Below, piece by piece: positions 9,441 to 17,955 of a stretch of 56,031 bases of DNA (the stretch's first letter is position 1; the number at the start of each line of letters is the position of its first letter). The DNA comes from Azospirillum sp. OGB3 (GTDB taxonomy: Bacteria > Pseudomonadota > Alphaproteobacteria > Azospirillales > Azospirillaceae): positions 1 through 56,031 of the forward strand of contig NZ_JACHYN010000008.1 in assembly GCF_014192915.1 (NCBI RefSeq). Direction: 5' to 3'. The position numbers were made by a program, and so were the translations under genes. Under the pieces are notes generated by a model. It made no database searches and was not told the DNA's origin. It saw nothing but the letters and a program-made list of their open reading frames with translations.

Positions 9441-9652
9441 GTAAGCATGACTTTCGAGTTTGGAGGATTCGCTTGTCCACCATAAATTAGGGCAACCATT
9501 TCGGAGACACCTCGATCCACGAGGCCCAAGGCGTTTGCGGAACGCGCCCATGCTGATGACTGACTTGACGGCACCCGTACACAGACCGGCACTCCGGTCA
9601 TTGCGACCGACTGCAGGGCAATATTGAGGCAAAAATCATGCTGTTCTGTGAT

Positions 9653-9664
9653 TGGGCATGCCCA
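9653..9664. promoter_or_regulatory. 12-bp perfect palindrome (candidate operator)
   Basis: The perfect palindrome TGGGCATGCCCA lies in the divergent intergenic region, about 210 bases upstream of the hydrolase start. It could be a repressor site for the leftward operon. A 12-base palindrome can also occur by chance in GC-rich DNA. Confidence 0.25.
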
Positions 9665-10076
9665 TACTATGTGAATGGCTTTCCTGATGAAAGACTTCCA
9701 TATTGACTAATCCAGACATTCATTATGGGTTTTGGCTTCATGCACAGTGGCGCTGACGTCGCGTTGGTGATGCCAACCGTCTGCACTGTTGCCATCAGCC
9801 TGTTCCTGGATGGCTTGCCGGTTCTGCCGGGAGCACGACGAGAACGCCAGTCCTGGCGTGAAGCCTGACAGAACCCGCCATGGTCCATCGCCAACACTAC
9901 CGACGGAGGGCTCGATGCCGGCCTCGCCGAGACGCTCGGCGTCGCGAATGGTTGGCCAGTCTTCAGAGCTTTGCGTGGGTCTGCGACGGCTTCATGTAAC
10001 GATGCCAACTCGCTGTTCCGCCGATCACACAGCGCGGGTGCACTATATAACATAATCGCATACGGGATCGACAGCA

Positions 10077-10096
10077 GCGCATTTGATTTTATGCGC
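10077..10096. promoter_or_regulatory. Inverted repeat upstream of MmgE gene (candidate operator)
   Basis: GCGCAT and ATGCGC arms are separated by eight AT-rich bases, 43 bases before the start codon of the MmgE/PrpD-family gene and just after an AT-rich TATATAACATAAT segment. The position suits an operator overlapping a promoter or the 5' leader. The two LysR regulators encoded downstream are candidate binders, which is inference. Confidence 0.35.
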
Positions 10097-10138
10097 ATCC
10101 CTGAATATCGTTCACATCCATTTCCCAGGGAACGAACG

Positions 10139-11584
10139 ATGTCGACCACAACCGCAGCGGTCTCACGCTTCTTCTCGGAGTTCCAACTCAAGGACGCGCC
10201 AACCGACGTGCGTCACGAGGCCAAGCGGATCCTTCTCGATACGTTGGGTTGTCTTGTCGGTGGGCGGGCCTGCGAGATCGCGCCGACGTCCGACAAACTG
10301 GCGCTCCTGCTTGGGCAGCGTCTGGCGTCCGGGGGCAGCACGCTCATCGGACAGGGCAACACCACGTTGATTTCCGCGGTCTACGGCAACGCACGCATCG
10401 CCAACGCGCTTGATTTCGACGAAACCTTTCCGGTCGGCGTTCACTTCGGCGTCGCCGCGGTGGCGGCCGCTCTGGCGATGGCCGAGGAGCGTGGCGCCTC
10501 GGGCGACGATGTTCTGCGCGCCGTCATCGTGGGCTATGAACTGGGGGCGCGGATCGCGACCTACATCGGCCCGATGACCGAGGTGGTCGACGGCCAGGTG
10601 AGAGGCTTCTCGAAGGTCTGGGGCGTGGCGGCGCCGGTCGTGCTTGCCGCCATGGGGGCCGCCGCCGCGGTCGCGCGACTGGACGAGAGCCAGTTTGCCC
10701 AGGCCATCGGACTGGCCGTCTCGAACAGCCCCCTGCCCGCGGGGGCGCTGTGGTCCAACGCGGTCGATCTGCCCAACTGCAAATATTGTGACGCTGGTTG
10801 GTGTGCCGTCGCGGGGGTCTTTGCGGTGCTTTCCGTCGAATCCGGTTCGACGGGTTTCACCGACGCTCTCGATGGCCCCTACGGCCTTGCCCGAATGTGC
10901 GGGGTGCAGACCTTCGACGAAGGGAATCTGACGACCGGACTTGGGACGAGCTGGCTGATTTCCAACGTCACGTACAAGCCCTGGCCGACGTGCCGCTTCA
11001 CCCACTATCCCCTGACGTCGCTCGCCCGCATTCTCCGGCGCGAGAACATCGCCCCGAGCGAGATCGAGGAGGTCGTGATCGAGACCGGCCCGATGGCGGC
11101 GTCGCCCCGGTTCACCAAGCCTCTGCCGCGCACCTTCGCCAGCCGCAGTTTCAGCTACCCCCATATGGTCGCCATGCTCGTTCGTGATGTTGCGGCGGGG
11201 CCGAAATGGCTGGATGCCGAGAGCGTCACGGACCCGGACACCCTGAGCATCGCGGAAAAGGTCCGTGTCGTCGCGCATGAACGAGGCAACGACTTCGCCC
11301 GGACGATGGAGGCCAACCAGATCCGCACCATGCCGGGTGGTGTGCTCGTCCGGACGGTGAAGGGTGAATTCCGCGACGAGGACGAATTCGCCCTTGGTGA
11401 TCCGTGGACGGACCATTCCCGACTGAGCGATGCCGATCTCACGGAGAAGTTTCTCGGCATGTCGGGGAACGGTGCGGCCGATCTCGTTGACCGGATCCTC
11501 AACGTCGAGCGCGAACCTTCGGCACACGCGCTGATGCGGCGGCTGAATGAGTGTCTTGAGAGCACCCGTGCGAACGCCGCCTGA
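10139..11584 (+). CDS. MmgE/PrpD family protein
   Basis: A 481-residue cytosolic protein of the MmgE/PrpD superfamily, which includes 2-methylcitrate dehydratase, cis-aconitate decarboxylase and iminodisuccinate epimerase. Family marks seen: an N-terminal helical region with RILLDTLGCLVGG (about residues 32-44), the segment NALDFDETFPVGVHFG, the helix AIGLAVSNSPLP and the later block YKPWPTCRFTHYPL that supplies active-site residues. Length is normal. The ATG at 10139 is chosen because homology begins directly after it. It heads the rightward block, with a binding-protein gene 218 bases downstream, so the imported compound may be isomerised, dehydrated or decarboxylated by this enzyme. The exact reaction cannot be read from sequence alone. 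Confidence 0.9.
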   Translation: MSTTTAAVSRFFSEFQLKDAPTDVRHEAKRILLDTLGCLVGGRACEIAPTSDKLALLLGQRLASGGSTLIGQGNTTLISAVYGNARIANALDFDETFPVGVHFGVAAVAAALAMAEERGASGDDVLRAVIVGYELGARIATYIGPMTEVVDGQVRGFSKVWGVAAPVVLAAMGAAAAVARLDESQFAQAIGLAVSNSPLPAGALWSNAVDLPNCKYCDAGWCAVAGVFAVLSVESGSTGFTDALDGPYGLARMCGVQTFDEGNLTTGLGTSWLISNVTYKPWPTCRFTHYPLTSLARILRRENIAPSEIEEVVIETGPMAASPRFTKPLPRTFASRSFSYPHMVAMLVRDVAAGPKWLDAESVTDPDTLSIAEKVRVVAHERGNDFARTMEANQIRTMPGGVLVRTVKGEFRDEDEFALGDPWTDHSRLSDADLTEKFLGMSGNGAADLVDRILNVEREPSAHALMRRLNECLESTRANAA

Positions 11585-11600
11585 TGCGTTGAACGGTCGC

Positions 11601-11620
11601 TTGATCGATGCAGCGATCAA
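11601..11620. promoter_or_regulatory. Perfect 7-bp inverted repeat after MmgE gene
   Basis: TTGATCG and CGATCAA arms flank a six-base spacer, 16 bases after the MmgE/PrpD stop codon and about 180 bases before the ABC binding-protein start. There is no T-tract after it, so a simple intrinsic terminator is unlikely. It may be an operator, or an mRNA hairpin adjusting expression of the transporter relative to the enzyme. Confidence 0.3.
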
Positions 11621-11802
11621 CGGCGGCGGCATCATCGGTACGGTGGCAACCCAGCATACGGCCGCGTGAGGACATGGTGTCCCGCTGGACGGGTGGATTT
11701 CGTCCCGGGTTCATCGAGCCGCTCCAGCCGGCCTGGGACGTCATTGACCGCATCGGTTCGGTGGCCCAACGATCAATAACATGCAGAACAGAGAGGCGTA
11801 GA

Positions 11803-13362
11803 ATGAACCCGATTACTTTCAATCGCCGGCAGGCGCTGTCCTTGGTCGCTGCGGCTGCCACTCTGCCGATGAGCTTCCGCGCGCAGGCACAATCAACGAC
11901 ATCACAGTCGTCGGCGTCTCTGCTGCGAGCGGCGATCACCGGCTACACGGTCATCAACACGTTCGATCCCGCCAAGGTCACACAGCTGCCCGAAAGCTAC
12001 GTCGTCTGGGCCGTGTTCAATGCGCTTGTCAAGTTCAACCAGAAGATGGAGATCGTTCCCGATCTCGCCGAAAGTTATTCTTTTATCGATCCCACCACGC
12101 TTGAGTTCAAACTTCGGAAAGGCGTGAAATTCCACGACGGAAGCGAACTGACGTCCGACGACGTGAAGTTCTCGCTTGAGCGCGTGTTGGATGAAAAGAC
12201 GGCTTCGCCGAACCGCGCCAAGCTGTCGTCGATCAAGACGATTGAAACGCCGGACGCCCACACGGTTCGGATCATCACCCATGCGCCATTTGCGCCGCTC
12301 CTGACCTATCTGGCCAACACGCGCACGGGAACGCAGATCGTGCCGCGGAAGGCCGTCGAGAGGCTGGGCGACAAGTTCGATTTCCATCCGGTCGGCACCG
12401 GCGCCTATGTGCTCAAGGAGTGGAAGACCGGCAGCGGCGTCAAGCTGGAGGCGTTCCCGGACTACTTCGACGGCGCGCCGGCATTCCAGACCGTGTCGAT
12501 GCCCTTGATCGGTGAGGAATCCAGCGGGCTGACGGCCCTGCAAGGGGGGCAGATCGATCTGACCTCGACGGCGCCGTTCGCTTCCATTCCGAACCTCGTC
12601 AAGGACCCGAAGATCAAGGTCTACAAGCAGACCGGCCTGAACGTCCGCTACATCGGCTTGAACGGCCGCAAGGCGCCATTCGACGATCCGCATTTCCGCC
12701 GCGCCCTCGCCATGGCGTTTGATCGCCAAGCCATGGTCCGCTCCGTTGTCTTCGGCGAGGGCAGCCCGGCCACCGGCCTGCTTCCGCCGGCCATCGCCAA
12801 GCCCGGCCAGCCGGTGCCGCCGTCGCTGACCTTCAACCCGGCCGCGGCGAAGGCCGAGCTTGCCAAAGCGAAGTACCCGGCCGACACCGAGATCAAGCTC
12901 CTGATCTGGGGTCCGACATGGTGGCGGAAGATCGGCGAATTCTTCGTCATCCAGGTCAATCAGGTTCTCGGCACGAAGATCCAGATCGAGGCGGGAGAAA
13001 GCAACGCCGTCTTCAGTCGACTGCGTTCGGGCGACTACCAGGCGGCGGTCTGGGGTTGGCTCGGCTTCATCGATGCCGACGAATATCTGGGCGATCTGCT
13101 CGGGAAGGACGGGTCGCGCAATTTCCACGGGTACAACAACCCGACGTTCGAGGCCCTGCTTGAGAAGGGCCGCAGCGAGGTCGACCCGGTGGTCCGGCGC
13201 GATGTGTACCATGAAGCGGAACTCCTGATGCTGGAGGACATGCCGCTGATTCCCTGTTTCAATTCCAATGTGCACAACCTGTCGATCCCGGCCCTGAAGG
13301 GATTCACACAGCTGCCCTATTCGAACTACGGCGACCAGTTCGCCAAGCTGCAACTCGGCTGA
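11803..13362 (+). CDS. Dipeptide-type ABC transporter substrate-binding protein
   Basis: A 519-residue periplasmic binding protein of family 5 (DppA/OppA type). The N-terminus NRRQALSLVAAAATLPMSFRAQAQ contains a twin arginine followed by a hydrophobic stretch and an AQA cleavage site, so export by Tat is likely. The mature protein shows the family pattern: FDPAKVTQLPESYVVWAVFNALVKF, then PDLAESYSF, the KLRKGVKFHDGSELTSDDVKFSLER signature, and RRALAMAFDRQAMV. The ATG at 11803 is preceded by GAGAGG. It is followed closely by both permeases and both ATPases, giving a complete importer. The ligand is unknown; family members bind peptides, opines, nickel complexes or amino-acid derivatives. Confidence 0.95.
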   Translation: MNPITFNRRQALSLVAAAATLPMSFRAQAQSTTSQSSASLLRAAITGYTVINTFDPAKVTQLPESYVVWAVFNALVKFNQKMEIVPDLAESYSFIDPTTLEFKLRKGVKFHDGSELTSDDVKFSLERVLDEKTASPNRAKLSSIKTIETPDAHTVRIITHAPFAPLLTYLANTRTGTQIVPRKAVERLGDKFDFHPVGTGAYVLKEWKTGSGVKLEAFPDYFDGAPAFQTVSMPLIGEESSGLTALQGGQIDLTSTAPFASIPNLVKDPKIKVYKQTGLNVRYIGLNGRKAPFDDPHFRRALAMAFDRQAMVRSVVFGEGSPATGLLPPAIAKPGQPVPPSLTFNPAAAKAELAKAKYPADTEIKLLIWGPTWWRKIGEFFVIQVNQVLGTKIQIEAGESNAVFSRLRSGDYQAAVWGWLGFIDADEYLGDLLGKDGSRNFHGYNNPTFEALLEKGRSEVDPVVRRDVYHEAELLMLEDMPLIPCFNSNVHNLSIPALKGFTQLPYSNYGDQFAKLQLG

Positions 13363-13369
13363 GGTTGAC

Positions 13370-14326
13370 ATGGCTTTCGCACTCCTACGCCATGCCGTGA
13401 TGCGAAGCGCCGGGGTGATGATTCTGGCCCTGATGGGGGCGGCGGTGGTTTTTTTCGCCATGCGCGCCGCCCCCGGGGATCCGGCCTTGACCGCCCTTGG
13501 CGAAGGCGCCTCCACGGAAACCATCGCGGCCTTTCGGGCGCGGTGGAATCTCGATGAGCCTCTGATCGTTCAGTTCGGGCTGTGGGTCGCAAACGCCCTG
13601 CGTGGAGATTTCGGACAGTCGCTGTCGATCGCTTCCGGAACGGACGTGTACACGCTGCTCGCCGATCGACTGCCCAACACGCTTTTCATCGGCGTCTATG
13701 CCATCATCCTGGCGGTGCTGATTTCTCTGGTCGCCGGCACCGCGGCGGCGCTCAATCGGGGAGGGATCATCGACACCGTCGCAACGTCGATCGCGGCGGC
13801 CGGCATCTCCATGCCGGATTTCTGGATCGGCTATGTGCTCATTTACGCCTTCGCGCTCGGCCTGGGCTGGTTTCCGGCCTATGGCTTCATCTCGCCGGTG
13901 GAATCCTTGGGGGGCTCACTTCTCAGCGGATTTCTGCCGGCGCTTGCCATCGCGGCGCCGATGGCGGCCTCCTTCACGCGCATCCTGCGCTCCGCGCTGA
14001 TCGACAACGCACACCGCGATCACGTGCGTGTCGCCCGATCGCTGGGGCACGGCCCAAGCTTCATCTTCCTGCACCATGTCCTGCGCAACGCGCTGATTCC
14101 CTTCGTCACCGTCATCGGCCTCCAGGTCCGCTACCTGCTTGGCGGCACCGTGGTCATCGAGCGCATCTTCGGCATCAACGGCGTGGGATCCCTGATGATC
14201 GACGCCGCCTTCGGGCGGGACTATCCGATCATTCAGGCCTGCGCCCTCACGTTCCTGCTGATCGTCCTGCTCGTGAACATCGTCGTCGACCTGATCTGCA
14301 CCATGCTGAACCCGAGGATGCGATGA
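13370..14326 (+). CDS. ABC transporter permease, DppB-like
   Basis: A 318-residue inner-membrane permease with about six transmembrane helices. It shows the N-terminal DppB-type pattern RAAPGDPALTALGEG after the first helix, the periplasmic motif LNLDEPLIVQFGLWVANALRGDFG (here RWNLDEPLIVQF) and the EAA loop near HVRVARSLGHGPSFIFLHHVLRNALIP, which docks the ATPases. It starts eight bases after the binding-protein stop and overlaps the next permease by four bases (ATGA). It forms the membrane heterodimer with the following gene product. Confidence 0.95.
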   Translation: MAFALLRHAVMRSAGVMILALMGAAVVFFAMRAAPGDPALTALGEGASTETIAAFRARWNLDEPLIVQFGLWVANALRGDFGQSLSIASGTDVYTLLADRLPNTLFIGVYAIILAVLISLVAGTAAALNRGGIIDTVATSIAAAGISMPDFWIGYVLIYAFALGLGWFPAYGFISPVESLGGSLLSGFLPALAIAAPMAASFTRILRSALIDNAHRDHVRVARSLGHGPSFIFLHHVLRNALIPFVTVIGLQVRYLLGGTVVIERIFGINGVGSLMIDAAFGRDYPIIQACALTFLLIVLLVNIVVDLICTMLNPRMR

Positions 14327-15162
14327 TCCCTGTGCTGAAGCGGCTTGCCGCAAACAAGACTGCATTGACCGGGGCAATCATTTCAGTTCTGGTCGCGTTC
14401 GCCGTCATCTTCGGGCCGATGATCTCTCCCTATGACGGGGACGCCATGGACGTCATGGCCATGCTGGCGCCGCCGAGCCTCGCCCACCCGTTCGGCACCG
14501 ACACGATGGGACGGGACGTCCTGACGCGGGTCCTTTACGGAGCTAGGCTGTCCCTTCTGATTTCCATCTCGGGCGTCGGCATCGCCGCCGTTCTGGGGTC
14601 GATGATCGGCCTGTTCATCGCGTACCGGCCGGGTTTCGTCAGCAACGTGCTGATGAAGGCGTCCGACCTGCTGTTCTCGTTTCCCAGCTTCGTCCTGGCG
14701 CTGTTCCTGATGGTGGTCCTGGGCTATGGCGTCTTCAACGTCGCGCTTGCGATCGCGTTGATCTACCTGCCGATCTTCGTGAGGCTTGCGCGCAATCTCG
14801 CGCAGCTCATCGTGATGGAGCCGTGGGTGCAGGCGGCGAAACTGTTCGGTCAGCCCACCCATTCGATCCTGCTGCGGGAGCTGTTGCCCAACGCCGTTTC
14901 CCCGCTTTTGGTGCAAGCGACGATCGGCGTTGCCTTCGGCATCGTCATCGAAGCGGGGGTCAGCTTTCTCGGCCTGGGCGTCCAGCCGCCGGCCCCGTCC
15001 CTCGGGCTCGTGATGTCGGATGGGCGCGAATACTTCAACACCGCGCCCTGGGTGCTCACCATGACGGGCCTGGCCATTTCCATCGCCCTTCTCGGCCTCA
15101 ATCTCCTCGGCGACGGCCTGAGGGACCTGACCGATCCGAAACTGAAGGAGCGCCTGTCGTGA
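14323..15162 (+). CDS. ABC transporter permease, DppC-like
   Basis: A 279-residue second permease of the importer. Seen: one N-terminal helix, the conserved periplasmic segment LAHPFGTDTMGRDVLTRVLYGARLSLLI typical of DppC/OppC, and the EAA loop WVQAAKLFGQPTHSILLRELLPNAVSPLL. The ATG at 14323 overlaps the previous stop by four bases. A longer frame to the left is open but is only a shadow of the upstream permease gene. The stop is fused to the start of the next gene in TGATG. Confidence 0.95.
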   Translation: MIPVLKRLAANKTALTGAIISVLVAFAVIFGPMISPYDGDAMDVMAMLAPPSLAHPFGTDTMGRDVLTRVLYGARLSLLISISGVGIAAVLGSMIGLFIAYRPGFVSNVLMKASDLLFSFPSFVLALFLMVVLGYGVFNVALAIALIYLPIFVRLARNLAQLIVMEPWVQAAKLFGQPTHSILLRELLPNAVSPLLVQATIGVAFGIVIEAGVSFLGLGVQPPAPSLGLVMSDGREYFNTAPWVLTMTGLAISIALLGLNLLGDGLRDLTDPKLKERLS

Positions 15163-16142
15163 TGCCGACTCCCCTTCTGCGCGTGCGTGACCTGAGAACC
15201 TCCTTCGGCTCGGGCGATCGGAGATCCGAGGTCGTCAAAGGCGTCTCCTTCGATCTGAACAAAGGCGAGGTGTTGGGCCTCATCGGCGAGTCCGGATCGG
15301 GGAAAACGGTGACGGGACTGAGCGTTCTCCAGCTTCTGCCCGACAACGCCCATGTGGAGGCGGCGGAACTGACCTACAACGGCCGGTCGCTGGCCGAGGT
15401 CGGCGCCAAGGACATGCAACGCCTTCGCGGCGCCGATCTGGCGATGATCTTCCAGGACCCCGTGGGCTCGTTCAATCCCGCGAAGACCATCGGCTGGCAC
15501 ATCGTGAAGGCGCTGGGCCGGCATTCCGTCGGGCCATCTGGGGATCTGAAGCCCGGCGACTTGAAGGCGGTGGCCGCCGAGCTTCTGAAGCAGGTCAACA
15601 TCCGGGAGCCGGAACGCACCATGGCGTCCTATCCGCACCAGCTGTCCGGCGGGATGCTGCAGCGCGTGCTGATCGCGATGGTGTTCGGACTGAATCCGAA
15701 ACTGGTGATCGCCGACGAGCCCACGACCAATCTCGACAATCTCGTGGAACGCCAGATCCTGGAACTCATCCGGAGCCAGCAGCGGCAACACGACACGGGC
15801 GTCCTGTTCGTCACGCACGACCTGACCGTCGCGCGGCATCTGTGCGACCGGGTTGCGGTCATGTACAGCGGCCGCATCGTCGAGATCGGCCCGACGGAGC
15901 GCATCCTCGAACGGCCGGCGCACCCCTACACGGCGGGCCTGCTGGCGACGGCGCGCTCCCTGGAGAAGCGCGACGCGGCCCTCTATGAGATCAAGGGCGA
16001 GCCGGGCGCCACGAGCTGGGCGAAGCGCTGCGCCTTTTCGGCGCGCTGCCCCCAGGTGACCGACCGTTGCACGGCCGCGGAGCCGACCGAGCGCACGGTG
16101 GAGGCTGGCCACAGCGTAAGGTGTTTCAATCATGCTGCATAA
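15162..16142 (+). CDS. Dipeptide-type ABC transporter ATP-binding protein, DppD-like
   Basis: A 326-residue ATPase of the oligopeptide/dipeptide class. Walker A is GESGSGKT (about residues 42-49), the signature is LSGGMLQR, Walker B is LVIADEPTT, and the switch histidine is in FVTHDLTVARHL. The C-terminal oligopeptide-transporter extension ends in a cysteine-containing segment (CAFSARCPQVTDRC) as in DppD/OppD. The ATG at 15162 gives a TGATG overlap with the permease. A GTG one codon earlier, with AAGGAG at better spacing, is an alternative. It pairs with the next gene product to energise import. Confidence 0.95.
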   Translation: MPTPLLRVRDLRTSFGSGDRRSEVVKGVSFDLNKGEVLGLIGESGSGKTVTGLSVLQLLPDNAHVEAAELTYNGRSLAEVGAKDMQRLRGADLAMIFQDPVGSFNPAKTIGWHIVKALGRHSVGPSGDLKPGDLKAVAAELLKQVNIREPERTMASYPHQLSGGMLQRVLIAMVFGLNPKLVIADEPTTNLDNLVERQILELIRSQQRQHDTGVLFVTHDLTVARHLCDRVAVMYSGRIVEIGPTERILERPAHPYTAGLLATARSLEKRDAALYEIKGEPGATSWAKRCAFSARCPQVTDRCTAAEPTERTVEAGHSVRCFNHAA

Positions 16143-17082
16143 CGCGATCAACGCGATGCCGGTCGGCGCCTCTCCGCTCATCCGCATTCGCGACGCCGTT
16201 CTCGAATTCAAGATCGGCAAGGCCTGGGGTGCCAAGCGAGACCTCCGTGTCCTCGACGAGATTTCGCTCGACGTGAACGAAGGGGAAATCATCGCTCTTC
16301 TCGGAGAATCCGGCTCGGGCAAGACCACGCTCGGCAAGGCGATGCTCGGTCTCCACCCGCTGACCTCCGGGAGCATCAAGGTCGCCCCCCCGAAGGCCGC
16401 GGCGCCGCGCCGTCAGGACGCGCACGATCTGCAGATGGTGTTCCAGGATCCTCTGTCCTCGTTCAACCCGCGCTTCACCGTCGGTTCGTCGATCGCGTTG
16501 CCGCTGCGCTTGCATCTGAAGCTGTCCGAGGAAGCCATTGTCGAACGGCTCGCCGAGCTTTTGGGCCGGGTTGGCCTCAACGCGGGCTTCGCTCATCGCT
16601 ACCCGCATGAGATGTCCGGTGGTCAATTGCAGCGCGCCGCCATTGCGCGCGCGCTGGCGCTGTCGCCGCGCCTGATCGTCGCCGACGAGGCGGTGTCGAA
16701 GCTCGACGTCTCCGTGCGCGCCCAGATCCTCAACCTGATCAAGTCGCTGAACCGTTCGGAGAAGATCGCGTTCGTCTTCATCACGCACGATCTCGGTGTC
16801 GCGCAGTTTCTCGCCGACCGCGTTGCGGTGATGTATTTCGGCCGGATCGTCGAACTCGGCCCCGTCGACCAGGTCATGGACAGCCCGCGCCATCCGTACA
16901 CGGCGATGCTGATGAACGCGCGCAAGGGACAGGCCCCGGTGGCGGAGGAAGCCAAGCGGAGTGCGAAGGGCTGCAATTTCGCGAACCGCTGCCCGCGCGC
17001 GCTTGGCAAATGTCACGACGTCCGGCCCGAGGTGACCGCGTTCGGCGACGACCACGAATTCCGGTGCTTCAATCCCGTCTAG
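16132..17082 (+). CDS. Dipeptide-type ABC transporter ATP-binding protein, DppF-like
   Basis: A 316-residue ATPase. Walker A is GESGSGKTT (about residues 61-69), the signature is MSGGQLQRAAIARALA, Walker B is LIVADEAVSKLDVS, and the switch is FITHDLGVAQFL. The C-terminal cysteine segment NFANRCPRALGKC is typical of DppF. The canonical 'ADEPVSALD' reads ADEAVSKLD here, a mild deviation also found in other members of this group. The start overlaps the previous gene by 11 bases, and an AAGG lies 12 bases upstream. It completes the five-gene importer. Confidence 0.95.
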   Translation: MLHNAINAMPVGASPLIRIRDAVLEFKIGKAWGAKRDLRVLDEISLDVNEGEIIALLGESGSGKTTLGKAMLGLHPLTSGSIKVAPPKAAAPRRQDAHDLQMVFQDPLSSFNPRFTVGSSIALPLRLHLKLSEEAIVERLAELLGRVGLNAGFAHRYPHEMSGGQLQRAAIARALALSPRLIVADEAVSKLDVSVRAQILNLIKSLNRSEKIAFVFITHDLGVAQFLADRVAVMYFGRIVELGPVDQVMDSPRHPYTAMLMNARKGQAPVAEEAKRSAKGCNFANRCPRALGKCHDVRPEVTAFGDDHEFRCFNPV

Positions 17083-17114
17083 CGGCCTGCTCCAGCGGCA
17101 AAAGAGGACATCCG

Positions 17115-17930
17115 ATGAGAACCACTGATCGTGCAAAGCCGTCCGTTGCCGTGGTGGTCGGCGGAACGAAAGGAATGGGACGGGCCGCGTCGCTGGCTCT
17201 GGCTCAGGACGGTTTCGCTGTCTTCGCCTGCAGTCGGGACCTGAAGGACGTCGATGCCCTGTGTGAGGAGGGGCGCCAAGCGGATCTGCGGATCGACGGG
17301 GCCGTCTGTGACGTCGCGGACGAAGCGGCCCTGAACGGCTTCATCGATGCGGCCGCCCAAAGGCATGGCCGCATCGACACGCTCGTTTTCGCCGCAGGCC
17401 GGGCCTACCCCGGCAATGCGCTCGAACTCACGAGCGAGGACTGGGATTCCTGTTTCCGCCTCAACCTGCGCGCGCCGTTCCTCGCGGCGAAAAGGGCCTT
17501 GCCGGTGATGATCTCCGGCGGCGGAGGCTCTCTGGTGTTCGTCTCGACGATCTGGGCCTTCACGACGCCGTGCGACCGCTTGGCCTATCTGACGGCGAAG
17601 TCCGGATTGACGGCGCTTGTCCGCGGGCTGGCGGTCGATCACGGTGGCCAGGGAATTCGTGCCAACGCGGTCGCGCCAGGCTATGTCGACACGGAGTTTC
17701 TCCGGCGGTCCATCGAAATGGTTCACGGCAGCGCGCAAACACCGGAGGTTCTGGCGAACGTGCTCAAGGCCCATCCCATGGGACGGATGGTCCGGCCGGA
17801 AGAGGTCGCCGAGGCGATAAGTTTCCTTGCCAGCGAACGGTCCAGCGGCTTTAACGGCCAGACCTTGATCGTGGACGGCGGGGCGGCGACCAAGTTCTCG
17901 CTGGCCGATGCCTGGCGTCGAAACGGATAA
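17115..17930 (+). CDS. Short-chain dehydrogenase/reductase
   Basis: A 271-residue cytosolic NAD(P)-dependent oxidoreductase of the classical SDR family. The nucleotide-binding motif is GGTKGMGRA (about residues 16-24, a variant of TGxxxGxG) and the structural NAG motif appears as FAAGRA. The catalytic triad is Ser144 (VFVSTIW), Tyr158 and Lys162 (YLTAK). The C-terminal VDGGAATKF matches the usual end of the fold. The ATG at 17115 has GAGG eight bases upstream. It follows the importer by 32 bases, so it probably oxidises or reduces a hydroxyl or keto group of the imported compound or an intermediate. Confidence 0.93.
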   Translation: MRTTDRAKPSVAVVVGGTKGMGRAASLALAQDGFAVFACSRDLKDVDALCEEGRQADLRIDGAVCDVADEAALNGFIDAAAQRHGRIDTLVFAAGRAYPGNALELTSEDWDSCFRLNLRAPFLAAKRALPVMISGGGGSLVFVSTIWAFTTPCDRLAYLTAKSGLTALVRGLAVDHGGQGIRANAVAPGYVDTEFLRRSIEMVHGSAQTPEVLANVLKAHPMGRMVRPEEVAEAISFLASERSSGFNGQTLIVDGGAATKFSLADAWRRNG

Positions 17931-17955
17931 ACGGCCGCGTTGGCGGGGGGCCAGT

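Larger units (their letters stand above)
9441..10138. other. Intergenic region between divergent operons, possible decayed gene
   Basis: A stretch of 698 bases between two divergent operons. No confident gene is visible. On the plus strand, about 9667-9850 reads as a fairly hydrophobic, stop-interrupted stretch (for example FIMGFGFMHSGADVALVMPTV). It is followed in the same region by another open stretch (GGLDAGLAETLGVANGWPVF), which suggests a degraded coding sequence of unknown family. The right end (10040-10138) is AT-richer and probably holds the promoter of the MmgE/ABC operon. Confidence 0.45.
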
